From the NCBI GenBank assembly GCA_030323885.1, contig CM059193.1, positions 54,712,749 through 54,776,748 of the forward strand: 64,000 bases of DNA. The letters are read 5' to 3'. The first letter of the stretch is position 1, and each line of letters begins with the position of its first letter. Source of the stretch: Branchipolynoe longqiensis (taxonomy: Eukaryota; Annelida; Polychaeta; Phyllodocida; Polynoidae). This document shows positions 43,050 to 53,800 of this stretch, piece by piece. The position numbers and the translations under genes are program-made. The notes beneath the pieces were generated by a model, which saw only the letters and a program-made list of their open reading frames with translations, was not told the DNA's origin and searched no databases.

Positions 43050-43745
43050 GTGACAGCGGCACGAGGGGGGAGGGGTGTGTGGGGTGGGTGGGGGAGAGGG
43101 GGGGGGGGGGTGGGGGGGGGGAGAGGGGCTGTGTGTGTGGGGGGGGGGGGGCTTGTGTGCGGGAAGGGGGGGGGGGGGGTTGTGTGGGCGGACGTGTGGA
43201 GGGGGACGTGTGCGGGGAGGAGAGGTAGGAGGGTGTGTGTGGGGGGGGGGGGCGCTGTGTGGGGGAAGGGGTTTGGGGGGGGGTTGTGTGGGCGGACGTT
43301 GTGGAGGGGGACTGTGTGCGGGAGTGGGGAGAGGGTAGGAGGGTGTTGTGTGTGGGGGGGGGGGGGGGGCTGTGTGGGGGAAGGGGGAGGGGGTTTGGGG
43401 GAGGGGGTTGTGTGGGCGGACGTGTGGAGGGGGACTGTGTGCGGGGAGAGGGAGGAGGGTGTGTGGGGGGCTGTGTGTAGGGGGGGGGGGTGCGGGTGCG
43501 GGGGAGGGGGTTGTGTGGGCCGACGTGTGGAGGGGGACTGTGTGCGGGGAGAGGGAGGAGGGTGTGTGTGTGGGAGGGTTGTGTGGAGGGAAGGGGGTGT
43601 TAGGGAGGTGTGTGTGTGTGAAGGGTGTGTGGGGGATGTGTGGAGGGATGGGGGCTGGGTGGGAGGTGGATGTGTGGGGGGAGGGGGAGCTGGAAGGAAG
43701 GGGGATGGGGATGGGGAGGGGGAGGAGGAGGGGGAGCGGTGATAT
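43050..43745. repeat. Extremely G-rich tandem region
   Basis: Units such as GGCGGACGTGTGGAGGGGGA and GGGGAGAGGGAGGAGGGTGT, with many runs of 5-15 G. It has strong G-quadruplex potential on the plus strand. The long Gly- or Pro-rich frames on either strand are artefacts. Confidence 0.92.
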
Positions 43746-43799
43746 TTCTGCATTCAGTTCGAGCTAAGCTGCATCTAGTGGATTTTGTAGAGGCACCAC

Positions 43800-44195
43800 C
43801 CGTAGAGAGTCGGTTGAGTGGTTGGGTAAGGATGGGGAAGGGTTGGTTGGTGTTGGGTTGCGTGGGGTTGAAAAGGGTTACGTTAGGTGGGGCTAGGTTG
43901 GGTGGAGTGAGGTTGGGTTGGGCTGGGTTGTGTTGGGTTGAGTTGGTTTGGGTTGTGTTGGGTGGGGTTGATTCGGGTAATGTTGAGTGGGGTTGGGGGG
44001 CGTGAGGTGAGGTGAGGCCAAGGGGGGGCGGTGTGGGGCGGGGCAGAGCGGGACGGTGCAGGGCGGGGCGGGGAGGTGCGGGGCAAGAGCAAGAATAAGA
44101 GCAAGAGCAAGAGCAAGAGCAAGAGCAAGAGCAAGCACAGGGCAGGGCAGATCGGGCACAGTGCCTGAAGGGGCAAGGGGGGGGGGGGGGGGTAG
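43800..44195. repeat. GTTGG and GGGCGG/GAGCAA low-complexity blocks
   Basis: 43,800-43,990 is GGGTTGGGTT-like, 43,990-44,090 is GGCGGGG-like, and 44,091-44,140 is (GAGCAA)n. It ends in a 19-G run. The run order changes abruptly between blocks. Confidence 0.9.
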
Positions 44196-44269
44196 CAGCT
44201 CACTGTTCACCGTGCTTTGTAGCGGGAGGGGTGGGTGGGTGTGTGTATGGGGGGGGGGAGGGTCCTACA

Positions 44270-44480
44270 GACGAATTCCACCACCAGCCCCTGACGACGT
44301 CAGTGGAAAGAACAAACATGGGTAGCAGCTCACTGGGGAAAGGGTCTATTGGTCTCTACCCGGGAGCTGTCAGCCCATGGCTCTCCACCAATCGCTGCTC
44401 TCCTCTACATTCGCTGCGGAGAACAAGATGGCGGCGCCGGCCATGACACATGGGCGTTCGAGCTGAATGCGTGATTGAAC
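44270..44480 (-). promoter_or_regulatory. Promoter-like island (YY1-type and CCAAT motifs)
   Basis: On the minus strand GCCGCCATCTTGTTC matches the YY1 element common at TATA-less start sites. It is followed by CGATTGG and GACCAATAG (CCAAT boxes) and CpG-containing sequence. A MADD promoter 12 kb upstream of the 32.1-kb exon would fit this orientation, but no linking exon is seen. Speculative. Confidence 0.25.
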
Positions 44481-44584
44481 ACCTTTCACCGCTAGGCTCT
44501 GGTGATTAATTGAAGTAAAAATAAGGCACTGTTTTACTGCATATTGACACTGGAATCATGTGTACGAATAGCCAAATTTAAAGT

Positions 44585-45088
44585 ATTGTAGTGGTCTGCA
44601 CTGACCTCTCAGGCAAGTAACCGCATAGACAGGTAGGCGTGGGTAGTGTGTTGTTATCAGGGAGCCTAGGTGGTGTAATGGTTAGCACACTGGCCCGGAA
44701 TGCAAAGAGATGTGGGTTCGAGTCCCGCTCTAGGCGCAGTATTTCCCATTTTCATCACCCCACGACACTGGTTGCCGTGATCAGGATCCTGTACAAGCTT
44801 TGCGCTGTATGGTTGTTGAACCTACCCTGTGTATGTATGTGTTAGTGCATTGCCTGTATGTATGTAATTGTAAGCATTACAAGACTTACAATTCCAGGGG
44901 GACGAGTGTAGTGGTCTGCACTGACCTCTCAGGCAAGTAACCACATAGACAGGTAGGCGTGGGGAGTGTATTGATATCAGGGAGCCTAGGTGGTGTAATG
45001 GTTAGCACACTGGCCCGGAATGCAAAGAGATGTGGGTTCGAGTCCCGCTCTAGGCGCAGTATTTCCCATTTTCATCACCCCCATGACA
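44585..45088 (+). mobile_element. SINE-C, dimeric copy
   Basis: Heads at about 44,664 and 44,984 (GGTGGTGTAATGGTTAGCAC; B box GTGGGTTCGAGTCCC) are 320 bp apart. The full body lies between them, with an AATTCCAGGGGGACGAGTGT tail. The second copy is truncated after CATTTTCATCACCCCC. Same order as 17.03-17.55 kb. Confidence 0.9.
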
Positions 45089-45431
45089 GTATTGACTGTG
45101 TCATCTTTTTTTTAATATGAATAAGCAATGCTTGGGACCGACTCCCCACATTGGTGATTAATATATATATGTATATTTTCTGCGGAATTGATATAAACCA
45201 ATCCCAGTGCCTTGTCCCGTGTTTCAGCCCAGAACCAGTTTCAGCAGTACTTATATCTGGCTGGTGCTTTATTAAAACATGGAAGAAGGCACTGGGACCA
45301 GTTTATATAAATTCTGCAGAAATAGCTGGTTCCCGTTTCTGGATTCTGGTGAATTTATTTTCCCTCTCTATGGGTATTGCTTATGTAAACACATGTAAGT
45401 CATTAGCCTCCCCCACAGGGTGGGTTTGGTC

Positions 45432-45806
45432 AAAGACCCTATAATACTAAGATGGCTCACTCAGCCTGTACTGTGTAATCAAAATGATCAAACCCACCAC
45501 GTGGTGCGCTGGCTGTTCTCTTGGTTAAACAGGTGCTATATTATATGTATAAATGTATATATGAATGTGAAAGATGTGTGATGATGGCGATGCTGATGAT
45601 GATGCTGATGATAATTTGTTCATAGCAATTTCATATTGATGTGTATTCATACTTACCTATCTCATGTATAATATAATTGTATGTGTTTACATGTGGAACA
45701 CCAACCAGCAGCTGGGCTGATCAAACCCACCACAAGGTGGCACTGCAAAATTTACATTACCATGGGAGAGATAGGGAGTGAGCCGTCTTAGTATTATAGG
45801 GTCTTT
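45432..45806. mobile_element. TIR element of 375 bp
   Basis: AAAGACCCTATAATACTAAG at the left is mirrored by CTTAGTATTATAGGGTCTTT at the right, and the match extends about 30 bp with one mismatch. A second, inner pair of GATCAAACCCACCAC segments (45,486 and 45,719) is in direct orientation. There is no transposase. The target duplication is not clear. Confidence 0.8.
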
Positions 45807-45814
45807 GGTTTGGT

Positions 45815-45992
45815 ATCATACTGTCGAGGGGGTGATGAAAATGGGAAATATTGCACCTAGAGGGGGACTCTAACCCACATCTGTTTGCTAACCATTACAC
45901 CACCTAGGCCCCTTGATGTAACCACATTACCCATGCCTACCTGCCTAGGCGGTTCCTTGCCTGAGAAGTCAGTGCAGACCACTGCACTATCA
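45815..45992 (-). mobile_element. SINE-C monomer
   Basis: GGGGGTGATGAAAATGGGAA to CAGTGCAGACCACTGC, with one tRNA-like head and a small deletion in it. Confidence 0.85.
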
Positions 45993-46059
45993 TAGTCTAG
46001 TTTACTTTTTATCCAGCAGATGGAACAGAAAAAGTATCCTTGACTTTTATATTGTATAT

Positions 46060-46925
46060 AGAGAGCAAAAATGGGGAGAAAGAGGGAGAGAGGGGTAGAG
46101 ACAATGATAGGCAGGAAAAGAGGGGGGAGACATGGAAACAAGGGGAGACATGGAAACAGGGGGAGACAGGGAAACAGGGGGAGACAGGGAAAAGGGGGAG
46201 ACAGGGAAAGAGGGGGAGACAGGGAAAACAGGGGAGACAGGGAAACAGGGGGAAGCGGCGAAAGAAGGGAGACAGGGAAAGAGGGGGGGGGGGGCAGGGA
46301 AAGAGGGGGGAGAAGGGAGGAAGGGGGTGAGACATGGAAGAGGGGGACAGGGAAAGACAGGGAAAGAGGGGAGACTGGAAATAGAGGGAGACAAGGAAAT
46401 TGGGGGAGACAGGGAAATTGGGGGAGAGCACAGGGGAAAAGGGGTGAGACAGGGAAATAGGGGGGAGACAGGGAAAGAGGGGGGATACAGGGAAAGAAGG
46501 GGAGACATGGAAAGAGGGGGGAGACAGGGAAAGAGGGGGGAGACAGGGAAAGGGGGGAGACAGGGAAAGAAGGGGGGAGACAGGGAAAGATGGGGGAGAC
46601 AGGGAAAGAGGGGGGTAGACAGGGAAAGATGGGGGAGACAGGGAAAGAGGAGGGAGACAAGGAAAGGAGGAGCAGAGAGAGTGCGAGGACAGGGAGAGAG
46701 AAGGGAGGAGAGGGAGTGGCTAGGAGAGATAGAGGGGCAAGGAGAGGGAGAGGGGACAGGAGAAGGAGAGAGAGGGAGGGCAGAGGGAGTGGGCTAGGAG
46801 AGGGTGAGAGATGGACAGAGAAGAGGGTGGAGAGGGTGAGGAATGGACAGAGAGGGGGAAGGGAAGAGGGAGAGATGGATAGAGAAGGAGAGAAGGACAG
46901 CGGGGGAGAGAGGGAGAGACAAACA
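46060..46925. repeat. Homopurine minisatellite (GGGGGAGACAGGGAAA)n
   Basis: Units of about 16-18 bp and an almost pure purine plus strand, grading into GAGAGGG-type sequence after 46,660. Frames on both strands are artefacts. Confidence 0.94.
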
Positions 46926-47164
46926 GACAACGCCCATAATGTCTTCTTCGTTTTTGTTTTATTTTTGTTTTGTTTTTGTTTGGGTGTTCTTTTGTGTGGC
47001 TGGTGCTTTGAAGTTATTCGTAGTGTCTGTGGTTGGTGTGCGATTTACTTTGGCAAAGGTTAGGGATCCAAATTCAGAATGGGCTCTTGGAAGGGACACC
47101 ACGGAATTCCTCTGATTATGAAAGGATAATATCAGTGTAAACTGCCACTATGGACAAGGTGGCA

Positions 47165-47216
47165 AAGCAATGACCATAGATGTTGCCAGGACGTAAAACT
47201 CCAACAACTAACCAAC
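47165..47216 (+). mobile_element. SINE-B tail fragment
   Basis: ATGACCATAGATGTTGCCAG to CCAACAACTAACCAAC. Confidence 0.8.
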
Positions 47217-47369
47217 TATCCCACACCCACCCCCATCCCTACTCCCCCATGCAATATGCTAAATAAATGTCCACAGTGCAATTCTACCATAACACCGGGC
47301 ACCAGCTGCTACCAGCATAGATCATCCATATAGCGAGATGGCAGATAGAAAGATAGAAACATCAGGATA

Positions 47370-47585
47370 GATTTGGTTGGTTGTTGGGAATTTTATCTCT
47401 TGGCAACATCTAAGGTCAAATTAGGACAGGTACCGACTTGTGACAGTGCGCACTCATGGCGACTTTGTAGTGCTGCCCCACTGGGAGACCGCGACCGCGG
47501 CCTATTTTCCCATTGGGACACCATGACCTGATATCCCACCCAGTCACATGTTACTGACACTAAACTAACCAGTGAAAGGATGGAT
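47370..47585 (-). mobile_element. SINE-B, tail and body
   Basis: GGTTGGTTGTTGGGAATTTT to ACACTAAACTAACCAGTG, with a short extra CGACCGCGGC segment. Confidence 0.82.
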
Positions 47586-47709
47586 GCAAGGCTAAGCCTA
47601 AAAAAAAATGGACTCTCAGTTTTTATCTCGGATCGTTTAAACAATGGTGTCCTCATGTTGAGCTTGATATAAAAAAAAAATTGAATATCTTGATATAAAA
47701 AAAAAATTA

Positions 47710-47975
47710 GTTATAGGACAAGTAGAGTTTAAAATGCTGTCCCACTAGGAGACCAGCACCATGGCCTGATTTCCCACTCAGTCACATTATCCTGACACTG
47801 AGCTAACCAGTCCTTGCCCTATCCTATTAATGCAAGCACCAGGCTACATAGCAACAAGTATTGATTTTTAAGTCATTAGTTTGACTCGACCAGGGTTCGA
47901 AACCCTGGGTTCCGATCCCACTATCTACCAAAACGGACGATGGAGGCTCAACTCATTCGGTCATCTTGTCTGGTA
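47710..47975 (-). mobile_element. SINE-B, body and variant head
   Basis: From AGTTTAAAATGCTGTCCCAC to AACTCATTCGGTCATCTTG. The B-box segment is doubled. Confidence 0.82.
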
Positions 47976-47984
47976 TCCGATACA

Positions 47985-48187
47985 TGAGAAGTCACGTGCA
48001 TAATTACAACCAATCACAATGCAGCAGCTTAAATCCCCCCCCCCCTCCATCTCATACGGCCTCCTTCTGGTTTACTTCCGGACACGAGTCACTTCCGGGT
48101 CAGCCAATTACTTATTGGCTAGTCATGTGACCAGGGCAGGTTGAGGGGTTGGTGCTGTCACGTGCTCTGAAGTGGATAAATTAGCTT
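47985..48187. promoter_or_regulatory. Promoter-like cluster (CACGTG, CCAAT, ETS sites)
   Basis: Contains CACGTG twice (47,994; 48,162), ACCAATCAC, AGCCAATTA and ATTGGCT, and three ACTTCCGG/TTCCGG ETS-type sites (48,072-48,107), with no TATA box. No conserved exon is adjacent. It abuts a TTAA-flanked TIR element on its right. It could be a promoter, an enhancer or chance. Confidence 0.3.
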
Positions 48188-48191
48188 TTAA

Positions 48192-48986
48192 AGGCCCTGT
48201 CACATTACGGCGTATGGCGGGAGCGTATTGAAAACCTACGTAAGTCCTGCGCGTGCCGACCTATCATGACCTTTGGTGACCTATCGGGTGTTTTTGAGCG
48301 TATGCGTAACCTATGAGGAGCATACGAGGAGCGTACGAGGAGCGTATGAGAGCGTACTGTGACATTTTTTGACGGTTTTGATTGGCATATGGAACCTATG
48401 CGTAGCGTATGCGTAGCGTATGCGTAGCGTATGCATAGCGTATGAGCGTATGAGTAGCATATGAGTCAAGATCGATGTCGAAACCTATGGCATACGCTGT
48501 GCATACGCTGTGCATACGCTGTGCATACGCTGTGCATATGCTGTGCATATGCTGTGCATACGCTGTGCATACACTAGGAGTATGCTCCCATACGTAACTC
48601 GGAGGTTATGCGTACGCTACATACGCTAGAGATACGCCGGTGACGGAAGTTGAACGTATGCGTAACCTACGCCGGCGCACCCCTAGCGTATGAGGAGCAT
48701 ACACCGGTGTACGAGGAGCGTATACTGGCGTATGAGTAGCGTATGAGTAGCGTATGAACCATACGCTCCCATAGGTAGAGATTTTTTTAGCATGCACAAA
48801 AATATTTGGACTGACGGACGGGAGAAAGCGTATGGCGGCGTACAATGGCATACGCCGGCATAGGCCGGCACATGACGGCCTATGCGTAGCATATGCGTAG
48901 CGTATGCATAGCGTATGGTGGCGTATATGACGTAATGCGCCTACGCCGCTGTACGCTCCCGCAAAAAACCCTAATGTGACAGCCCC
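48192..48986. mobile_element. TTAA-flanked TIR element with 12-bp internal repeats
   Basis: TTAA at 48,188-48,191 and 48,987-48,990. Ends AGGCCCTGTCACATTACGG and, mirrored, GGGGCTGTCACATTAGGG. The interior is built from GCGTATGCGTAG-type 12-bp repeats on the left (48,390-48,440) and the mirror GCATACGCTGTG-type on the right (48,490-48,570). It is non-coding. A relative is at 61.8-62.6 kb. Confidence 0.85.
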
Positions 48987-49200
48987 TTAAGGAAGAAAGA
49001 AAGAAAACTAGGGAACCTATACATGTGACTTATTAGTTAGATTACATAATGGAATGATCTTTCTAAAAAATAGCCCATATTCATGCAAGGAATACATATT
49101 AAAAACCATGTCACCAGATATTTAAATACAGTATTGCAGACAATGAGTGCGAGCTTAGCATCACTAAACACTAAAATATCCCAAATTCACAAGTATGGTG

Positions 49201-49475
49201 TTCTCTGTGGCGGAGTGGTTAGACGTTTTCTCTCGGTCGGACTCCTAATCTGAAGGTCAGTGGTTCGATTCTCCATGACATCACCTCTGCCAATTTGGAT
49301 TTCCACCGCTTTCATTAACTTACGGCGTCATCAAAGGCCAGTTGCTTTCATACCATGTTTATGTAGTGTGGGAAGTTAAAAATCCCTTGCTTCGGTAAAA
49401 CTGTAGGCTCAGGCTTTCTATTGACCAACTGTCTAATGGTGAAAACAAGTCTATTCAGACTGATCCACCACCACC
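49201..49475 (+). mobile_element. SINE-E, full copy
   Basis: Head GTGGCGGAGTGGTTAGACG and B box GTGGTTCGATTC. The body CAATTTGGATTTCCACCGCT and end GTGAAAACAAGTCTATTCAG match 35,395-35,715. Confidence 0.85.
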
Positions 49476-49669
49476 TCCACTGCCACCACCACCACTAAAA
49501 ATAGCTTACTGCGCATTTATAACATAACGTGACTGGCAATAAGAGTGGATCTAATTAGGTGCAATAGTAGACACTGCACAGCTGCCAAGTTTAACTGCAC
49601 GCTTTTCACCTTGCCAACTGAACCCACTTTGCAGTGCATAAAGACCTTCCGACTTGGGTCACCAGTGGC

Positions 49670-50017
49670 TCGTCAGTTGGTTAGTTAGTTTTGGGAGTTT
49701 AACGTCCTGGCAACATCTAAGGTCATATCAGAATGGGTACCGACTTGTGACAGTGCACACTCAGTGTGACATTATAGTGCTGCCCCACCGGGAGACCAGA
49801 CTGCCAGCACCATGACCTGATATCCCACTCAGTCACATTATCCTGACACCGAGCCAACCAGTCCTTGCCCTATCATAATAATACAGAGCACCCGGCTAGG
49901 AAGCAACAAGTATCAGTTTTGTAAGTCATTGGTTTGACTCGACCAGGGTTTGAAAAACCCACGATCTACCAAAACTGGAGACGGACACTCAACTCATTCG
50001 GCCACCCAGTCTGGTTG
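49670..50017 (-). mobile_element. SINE-B, full length, variant head
   Basis: GTCAGTTGGTTAGTTAG to AACTCATTCGGCCACCCAG. Confidence 0.9.
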
Positions 50018-50211
50018 CGCTTCGTCAGTGATCCACACCAAATCCCTACGCTGACAGCGCTGTCCATGCTGCGTGCACCTGACAGCTTGCTCGCCTCAGG
50101 CCATTATTAGGTGGCGACTGCCAAGACAGGAAGTAAGGCACAATGGAGAGAAGTCGGTAATATTCTCATTACGAGCATGACCAGGCAAGTTAGAGCTGGT
50201 GTAATGTGACT

Positions 50212-50445
50212 GCCATTAGGTGACAGCCATTAGGTGACAGCCATGAGGTGACAGCCATGAGGGAACAGCCATGATGTGAGAGCTACGAGGTGACAGCCAT
50301 ACGGTGATAGCCATATGGTGGCAGGCATAAGGTGATAGTCATGTGACAGCCATAAGGTGACTGTCATAAGGTGACAGCCATAACATGACAGTCTATGGTG
50401 ACCGCCACAAGGTGACAGCCATGAGATGACAGTCATGAGGTGACA
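50212..50445. repeat. 14-bp minisatellite (AGGTGACAGCCATG)n
   Basis: About 16 units with point changes. It runs directly into a SINE-B tail. Confidence 0.93.
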
Positions 50446-50562
50446 GCCTGATTTCCCAGTGGGTCAGCACTATAAAGTCGCCATAAGTGTGCAGTCACAA
50501 GTCGGTAACCGTCTTGATACGACCTTAAATGTTTCCAGGACATAAAACTACAACAACCAACT
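50446..50562 (+). mobile_element. SINE-B body/tail fragment
   Basis: CCTGATTTCCCAGTGGGTCA to CTACAACAACCAACTG. Confidence 0.85.
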
Positions 50563-50782
50563 GTTTCTAAGGTATAAAGTATACTGTTTAAAGTATGCAT
50601 TTCCATATACTACTCACACTCTTGTACCAGCAATCAGCCTTTTACTGAATGGGATCACAGTTGGGTATTGCATATTTCCCATTAGAACCATAAGGAGACT
50701 TTCATTATACCATAGTAATGGCAATTCTAGGGCGGTCAAACCAGTTTGACCAGCTAGTTGTAAGAACTAGGCATAGCATATA

Positions 50783-50961
50783 CAGTAAAACCTCTCTAAC
50801 CGACCACCTCCACAGATCAACCACTCACCTATATCGATCACTTTATTTGGGTTCCCACCAATACCACTGTAACCATATTCTAACTCTCTAAATCGACCAC
50901 CTCCCTAAGTGGACCATTTAAAGTCGGTCCCATGGTCGGTCGATTTAGAGAGATTTTATCG
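50783..50961. mobile_element. TA-flanked MITE, pogo/Tigger-like ends
   Basis: TIRs CAGTAAAACCTCTCTAACCG and, mirrored, CGATAAAATCTCTCTAAATC, flanked by TA on both sides. The ends resemble those of pogo/Tigger-type Tc1-mariner elements. The 179-bp interior repeats the ACCGACCAC motif. Confidence 0.75.
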
Positions 50962-51374
50962 TATATGTCAGTTATGCCGCTAGAGTTTCTCGATATGAAT
51001 ATGCGGCCTTCGACATACCACCACAGACTGCACCCGATGTAAACCTCACCACCCATCCCAACCATACTACGCATGCAGCCCTGGCCTCTGCACCTACCTA
51101 CCTACCGCACCCGCATGTCACCATCCCCCACTCTGCCACTCGATCAATACCGCTAGTGCTGGTAGCTGGGTGGAGGCCCCTGAACACCTGCCTGCTGCCC
51201 ACCACCACGCGCCTTGTGCGTGTGTACGCCGCTAAATGCCCCTCTTGCCACCTCAGGAAGCCAGCTGCCCACCGAGTGTCCAGTGAATGGGCTTGATTTT
51301 GATAATGACGTATAGCCACACGCCAGCATACTAATACAGGTATGGGGTTCGCTTGGTGTACACATTGGTCTTTG

Positions 51375-51710
51375 GACTGGGCGTGGTGGCCGAATCGGTA
51401 GAGCGTGGGCCTCGCATGCGGGACATTAGGAGTTTGGTTCCCAGTCGAGTCAAACCAATGACTTATAAATAAAAATTGATACTTGTCGCTTCCTAGCCTG
51501 GCGCTGGGCATTAATAGGATAAGGCAAGGACTGGTTAGCTCATTGTCAAGATAATGTGACTGTGTGGGATATCAGGTCATAGCGACCTGATTTCCCAGTG
51601 AGGCAGTACTATAAGATCACCATGAGTGCACTCTGACAAGTCGGTGCCTGTCCTGATTGGACCTTAGATTTTGCCAGGACATTAAAACTCCAACAACCCA
51701 CCAACCAACC
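51375..51710 (+). mobile_element. SINE-B, full length
   Basis: Head GTGGCCGAATCGGTAGAGCG and tail CCAACAACCCACCAACCAAC. One of the best preserved copies. Confidence 0.92.
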
Positions 51711-51839
51711 ATTGGTCTTTATTTCATGATTATCGGCCATGCGCAGGGCATCAGCTTTCTAGACGGACGGTGGACTCTGGAAGCCACCTTGTGCTAGTCC
51801 TCCTTTAAACAACATCTTTGTATTTTCTTTGCAGGAATG

Positions 51840-52190
51840 AAAGCAGGGTGAAGGTGGTAGGTGGAGGTGGTGGTGGTGGTAGTGGTGGTGGGTGGAGGTG
51901 GTGGGTGGGGGAAGTGGTGGGTGGAGGTGGTGGTGGGTGGAGGTGGTGGGTGGAGATGGTGGATGGTGGTGGTGGTGGTGGTGGTGGGTGGTGGTAGTGA
52001 GGGGTGGATGGTGGTGGGTGGATGGTGGTGGTGGTGGTGGTGGAGGTGGGTGGTGGCGGGTGATGGTGGTAGAAGTGGAGGTGGAGGTGGTGGAAGTGGA
52101 AGAGGTGGTGGTGGTATGGGGTGGATGTAGTGGTGGAGGTGGTTGTGGTGAAGCAGGAGGTGGTGGTGGAGGTTGTGGGTGGGGGTGACA
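51840..52190. repeat. GGT/GGTGGA-rich tandem repeat
   Basis: GGTGGAGGTGGTGGGTGG units. Glycine/valine/tryptophan-rich frames are artefacts. Confidence 0.94.
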
Positions 52191-52472
52191 GTGTCATTAC
52201 TGGCTCACCATCCTGCGTTTTAACAATCAGCGCCCCTACCGGCTGGGCACACCTCCACTAATAATCTGCTCTCACCCTCAGTCCCCACCAACGCCTGCCC
52301 ATTTCTTCCCTCAACGCATACTATTCCTTCGCCTCCAACTCACTAACAATGTTCACTGACGGCATATAGATAGATCCCAGACATTTCTGTCAGCTACAAT
52401 TTCACACCGGATGTTAAACTGGCAAAGTTAAATTGCCAAGTTTTCATTCCAAATGTCTAAATATTTAGCAGC

Positions 52473-52827
52473 TTAAAGTTGCACAGTCTGATGGTTTTAG
52501 ATTTCTGCCATTTTTATGAGATAAATATATTAAATTGATTGCTATAATCTACTGTACTTTAGTATGAAGTAACTTTGATTTTAAATTGCTAACTTTTGAG
52601 CCATTTGAAGTGCAAGTGTACGATTAGTTTTTGCAAGCATATCATTAAGTCTGGCACAGTAGGCTTCTGCAGTAACATGTTCTATTAAATTGCCTCAGTA
52701 TTCCCTTATGTGTGGCAACAACTGTTTAATAAGTGCATCAGTATCTAAGTTAGATAGATAGAATCAAATCTAGATAATTGCTTAGGTTTTGAAAACTTGA
52801 TGTCTTTATTGGACTACGCAGCTTTAA
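52473..52827. mobile_element. TTAA-type MITE, complete, nested
   Basis: TTAA at 52,473-52,476 and 52,824-52,827. TIRs AGTTGCACAGTCTGATGG and, mirrored, AGCTGCGTAGTCCAATAA. Sequence on both sides (52,420-52,472 and 52,828-52,975) is also MITE-like, so it sits within an older copy. Confidence 0.85.
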
Positions 52828-52975
52828 ATTAGCAAAGTTAAATTGGCATGTTTTCGTTCTAAATATCTGAAAGATTTAAGCGTCTAAAATGAAGCTACTA
52901 CAATCGAAAGTCAAACAGTTTATAATGATCAACCTAATATATTTATATAAAGTTAGGCTATGTAATAAGAAGAGA
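52828..52975. mobile_element. MITE remnant
   Basis: ATAATGATCAACCTAATATA and the preceding TTTCGTTCTAAATATCTG match the inner half of the TTAA-type MITE (compare 61.60-61.70 kb). The end is eroded. Confidence 0.6.
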
Positions 52976-53059
52976 AGGAAGACGAGTGTTGGGTCGGACA
53001 CTTTATTGAGCGTCTATGACATGCACAATAAAAAGGGCATATCGGTAAAGTTTGAAATA

Positions 53060-53150
53060 CGGAGGCAAAGTGACTGCCCGGGGCAGATATCGCCCGGTGG
53101 TGGCGCTCGGACCCGGCTAGCCGGGGCAAATCCCGGGCAGGTCAGCGATT
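53060..53150. repeat. GC-rich inverted repeat
   Basis: GACTGCCCGGGGCAGATATC near 53,070 is mirrored by GGGGCAAATCCCGGGCAGGT near 53,123. It may be a very short TIR element or a foldback. Confidence 0.55.
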
Positions 53151-53299
53151 GGACAATAATATAATTAACAAGTATACGGAATAATAATAATAATGAAACT
53201 CCGCCTGTTTTATATTTGCATAATTCATTATACATCCTATAAATAAATATTGCCTAAACTCAAAATAATCATGCAACTTTCATCTTTCCTCGTTCATAG

Positions 53300-53800
53300 T
53301 AACCGTCTTGTGTCACTCACAATTAACCAACTCACAAACTGTTGTCTGCCGGATTAATATATGGTGTCTGTTGTCAGAAATCACGCCATGTCATCCACAA
53401 TTAACCACCTCACAAACTGTCGTCTGCTGGATTAATATATGTTGTCTGTTGCCAGAAACCATCCCATGTCACTCACAATTAACCACCTGACAAAATGTTG
53501 TCTGCCGGATTAGTATGTATGTCGTCTGCTGTCAGAAACCATCCCGTGTCACTCACAATTAACCACCTCACAAACTGTTGTCTGCTGTCAGAAACCATCC
53601 TGTGTCACTCACAATTAACCACCTCACAAACTGTCGTCTGCTGGATTAGTATAAGTCACAATTAACCACCTCACAAACTGTTGTCTGCTGTCAGAAACCA
53701 CCTCACAAACTGTTGTCTGCTGTCAGAAACCATCCCGTGTCACTCACAATTAACCACCGCACAAACTGCCTTCTGCCAGATTAGTATATGTCATCTGCTA
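53300..53800. repeat. ~87-bp minisatellite, about six copies
   Basis: Units contain CACAATTAACCACCTCACAA, TGTTGTCTGCTGGATTAATA and GTCAGAAACCATCCCGTGTC. Some units are shortened by internal deletions. Confidence 0.9.

Noticed and set aside
43037..44210. Long Gly/Val or Pro/His frames and a GGGGCC-like low-complexity protein
   Set aside because: They arise from G runs and simple repeats on both strands and show no gene structure.
43883..44210. Run of Leu/Ala codons suggesting a signal peptide
   Set aside because: Encoded by the (GAGCAA)n tract on the opposite strand.
44655..44740. Functional tRNA gene (GGTTCGAGTCCC B box)
   Set aside because: The same head recurs in dispersed copies with a common body and tail, and the stem pairing is poor; it is a SINE promoter.
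45857..46930. 357-codon Pro/Leu/Ser-rich minus frame
   Set aside because: It mostly covers the homopurine array and continues into a SINE-C copy.
49201..49290. tRNA-Leu or tRNA-Ser gene
   Set aside because: A matching copy at 35.4-35.7 kb shares 180 bp beyond the tRNA-like part, so it is SINE-E.
51805..52197. His/Pro/Thr frame and Gly/Val/Trp frames
   Set aside because: GGT tandem repeat without coding evidence.
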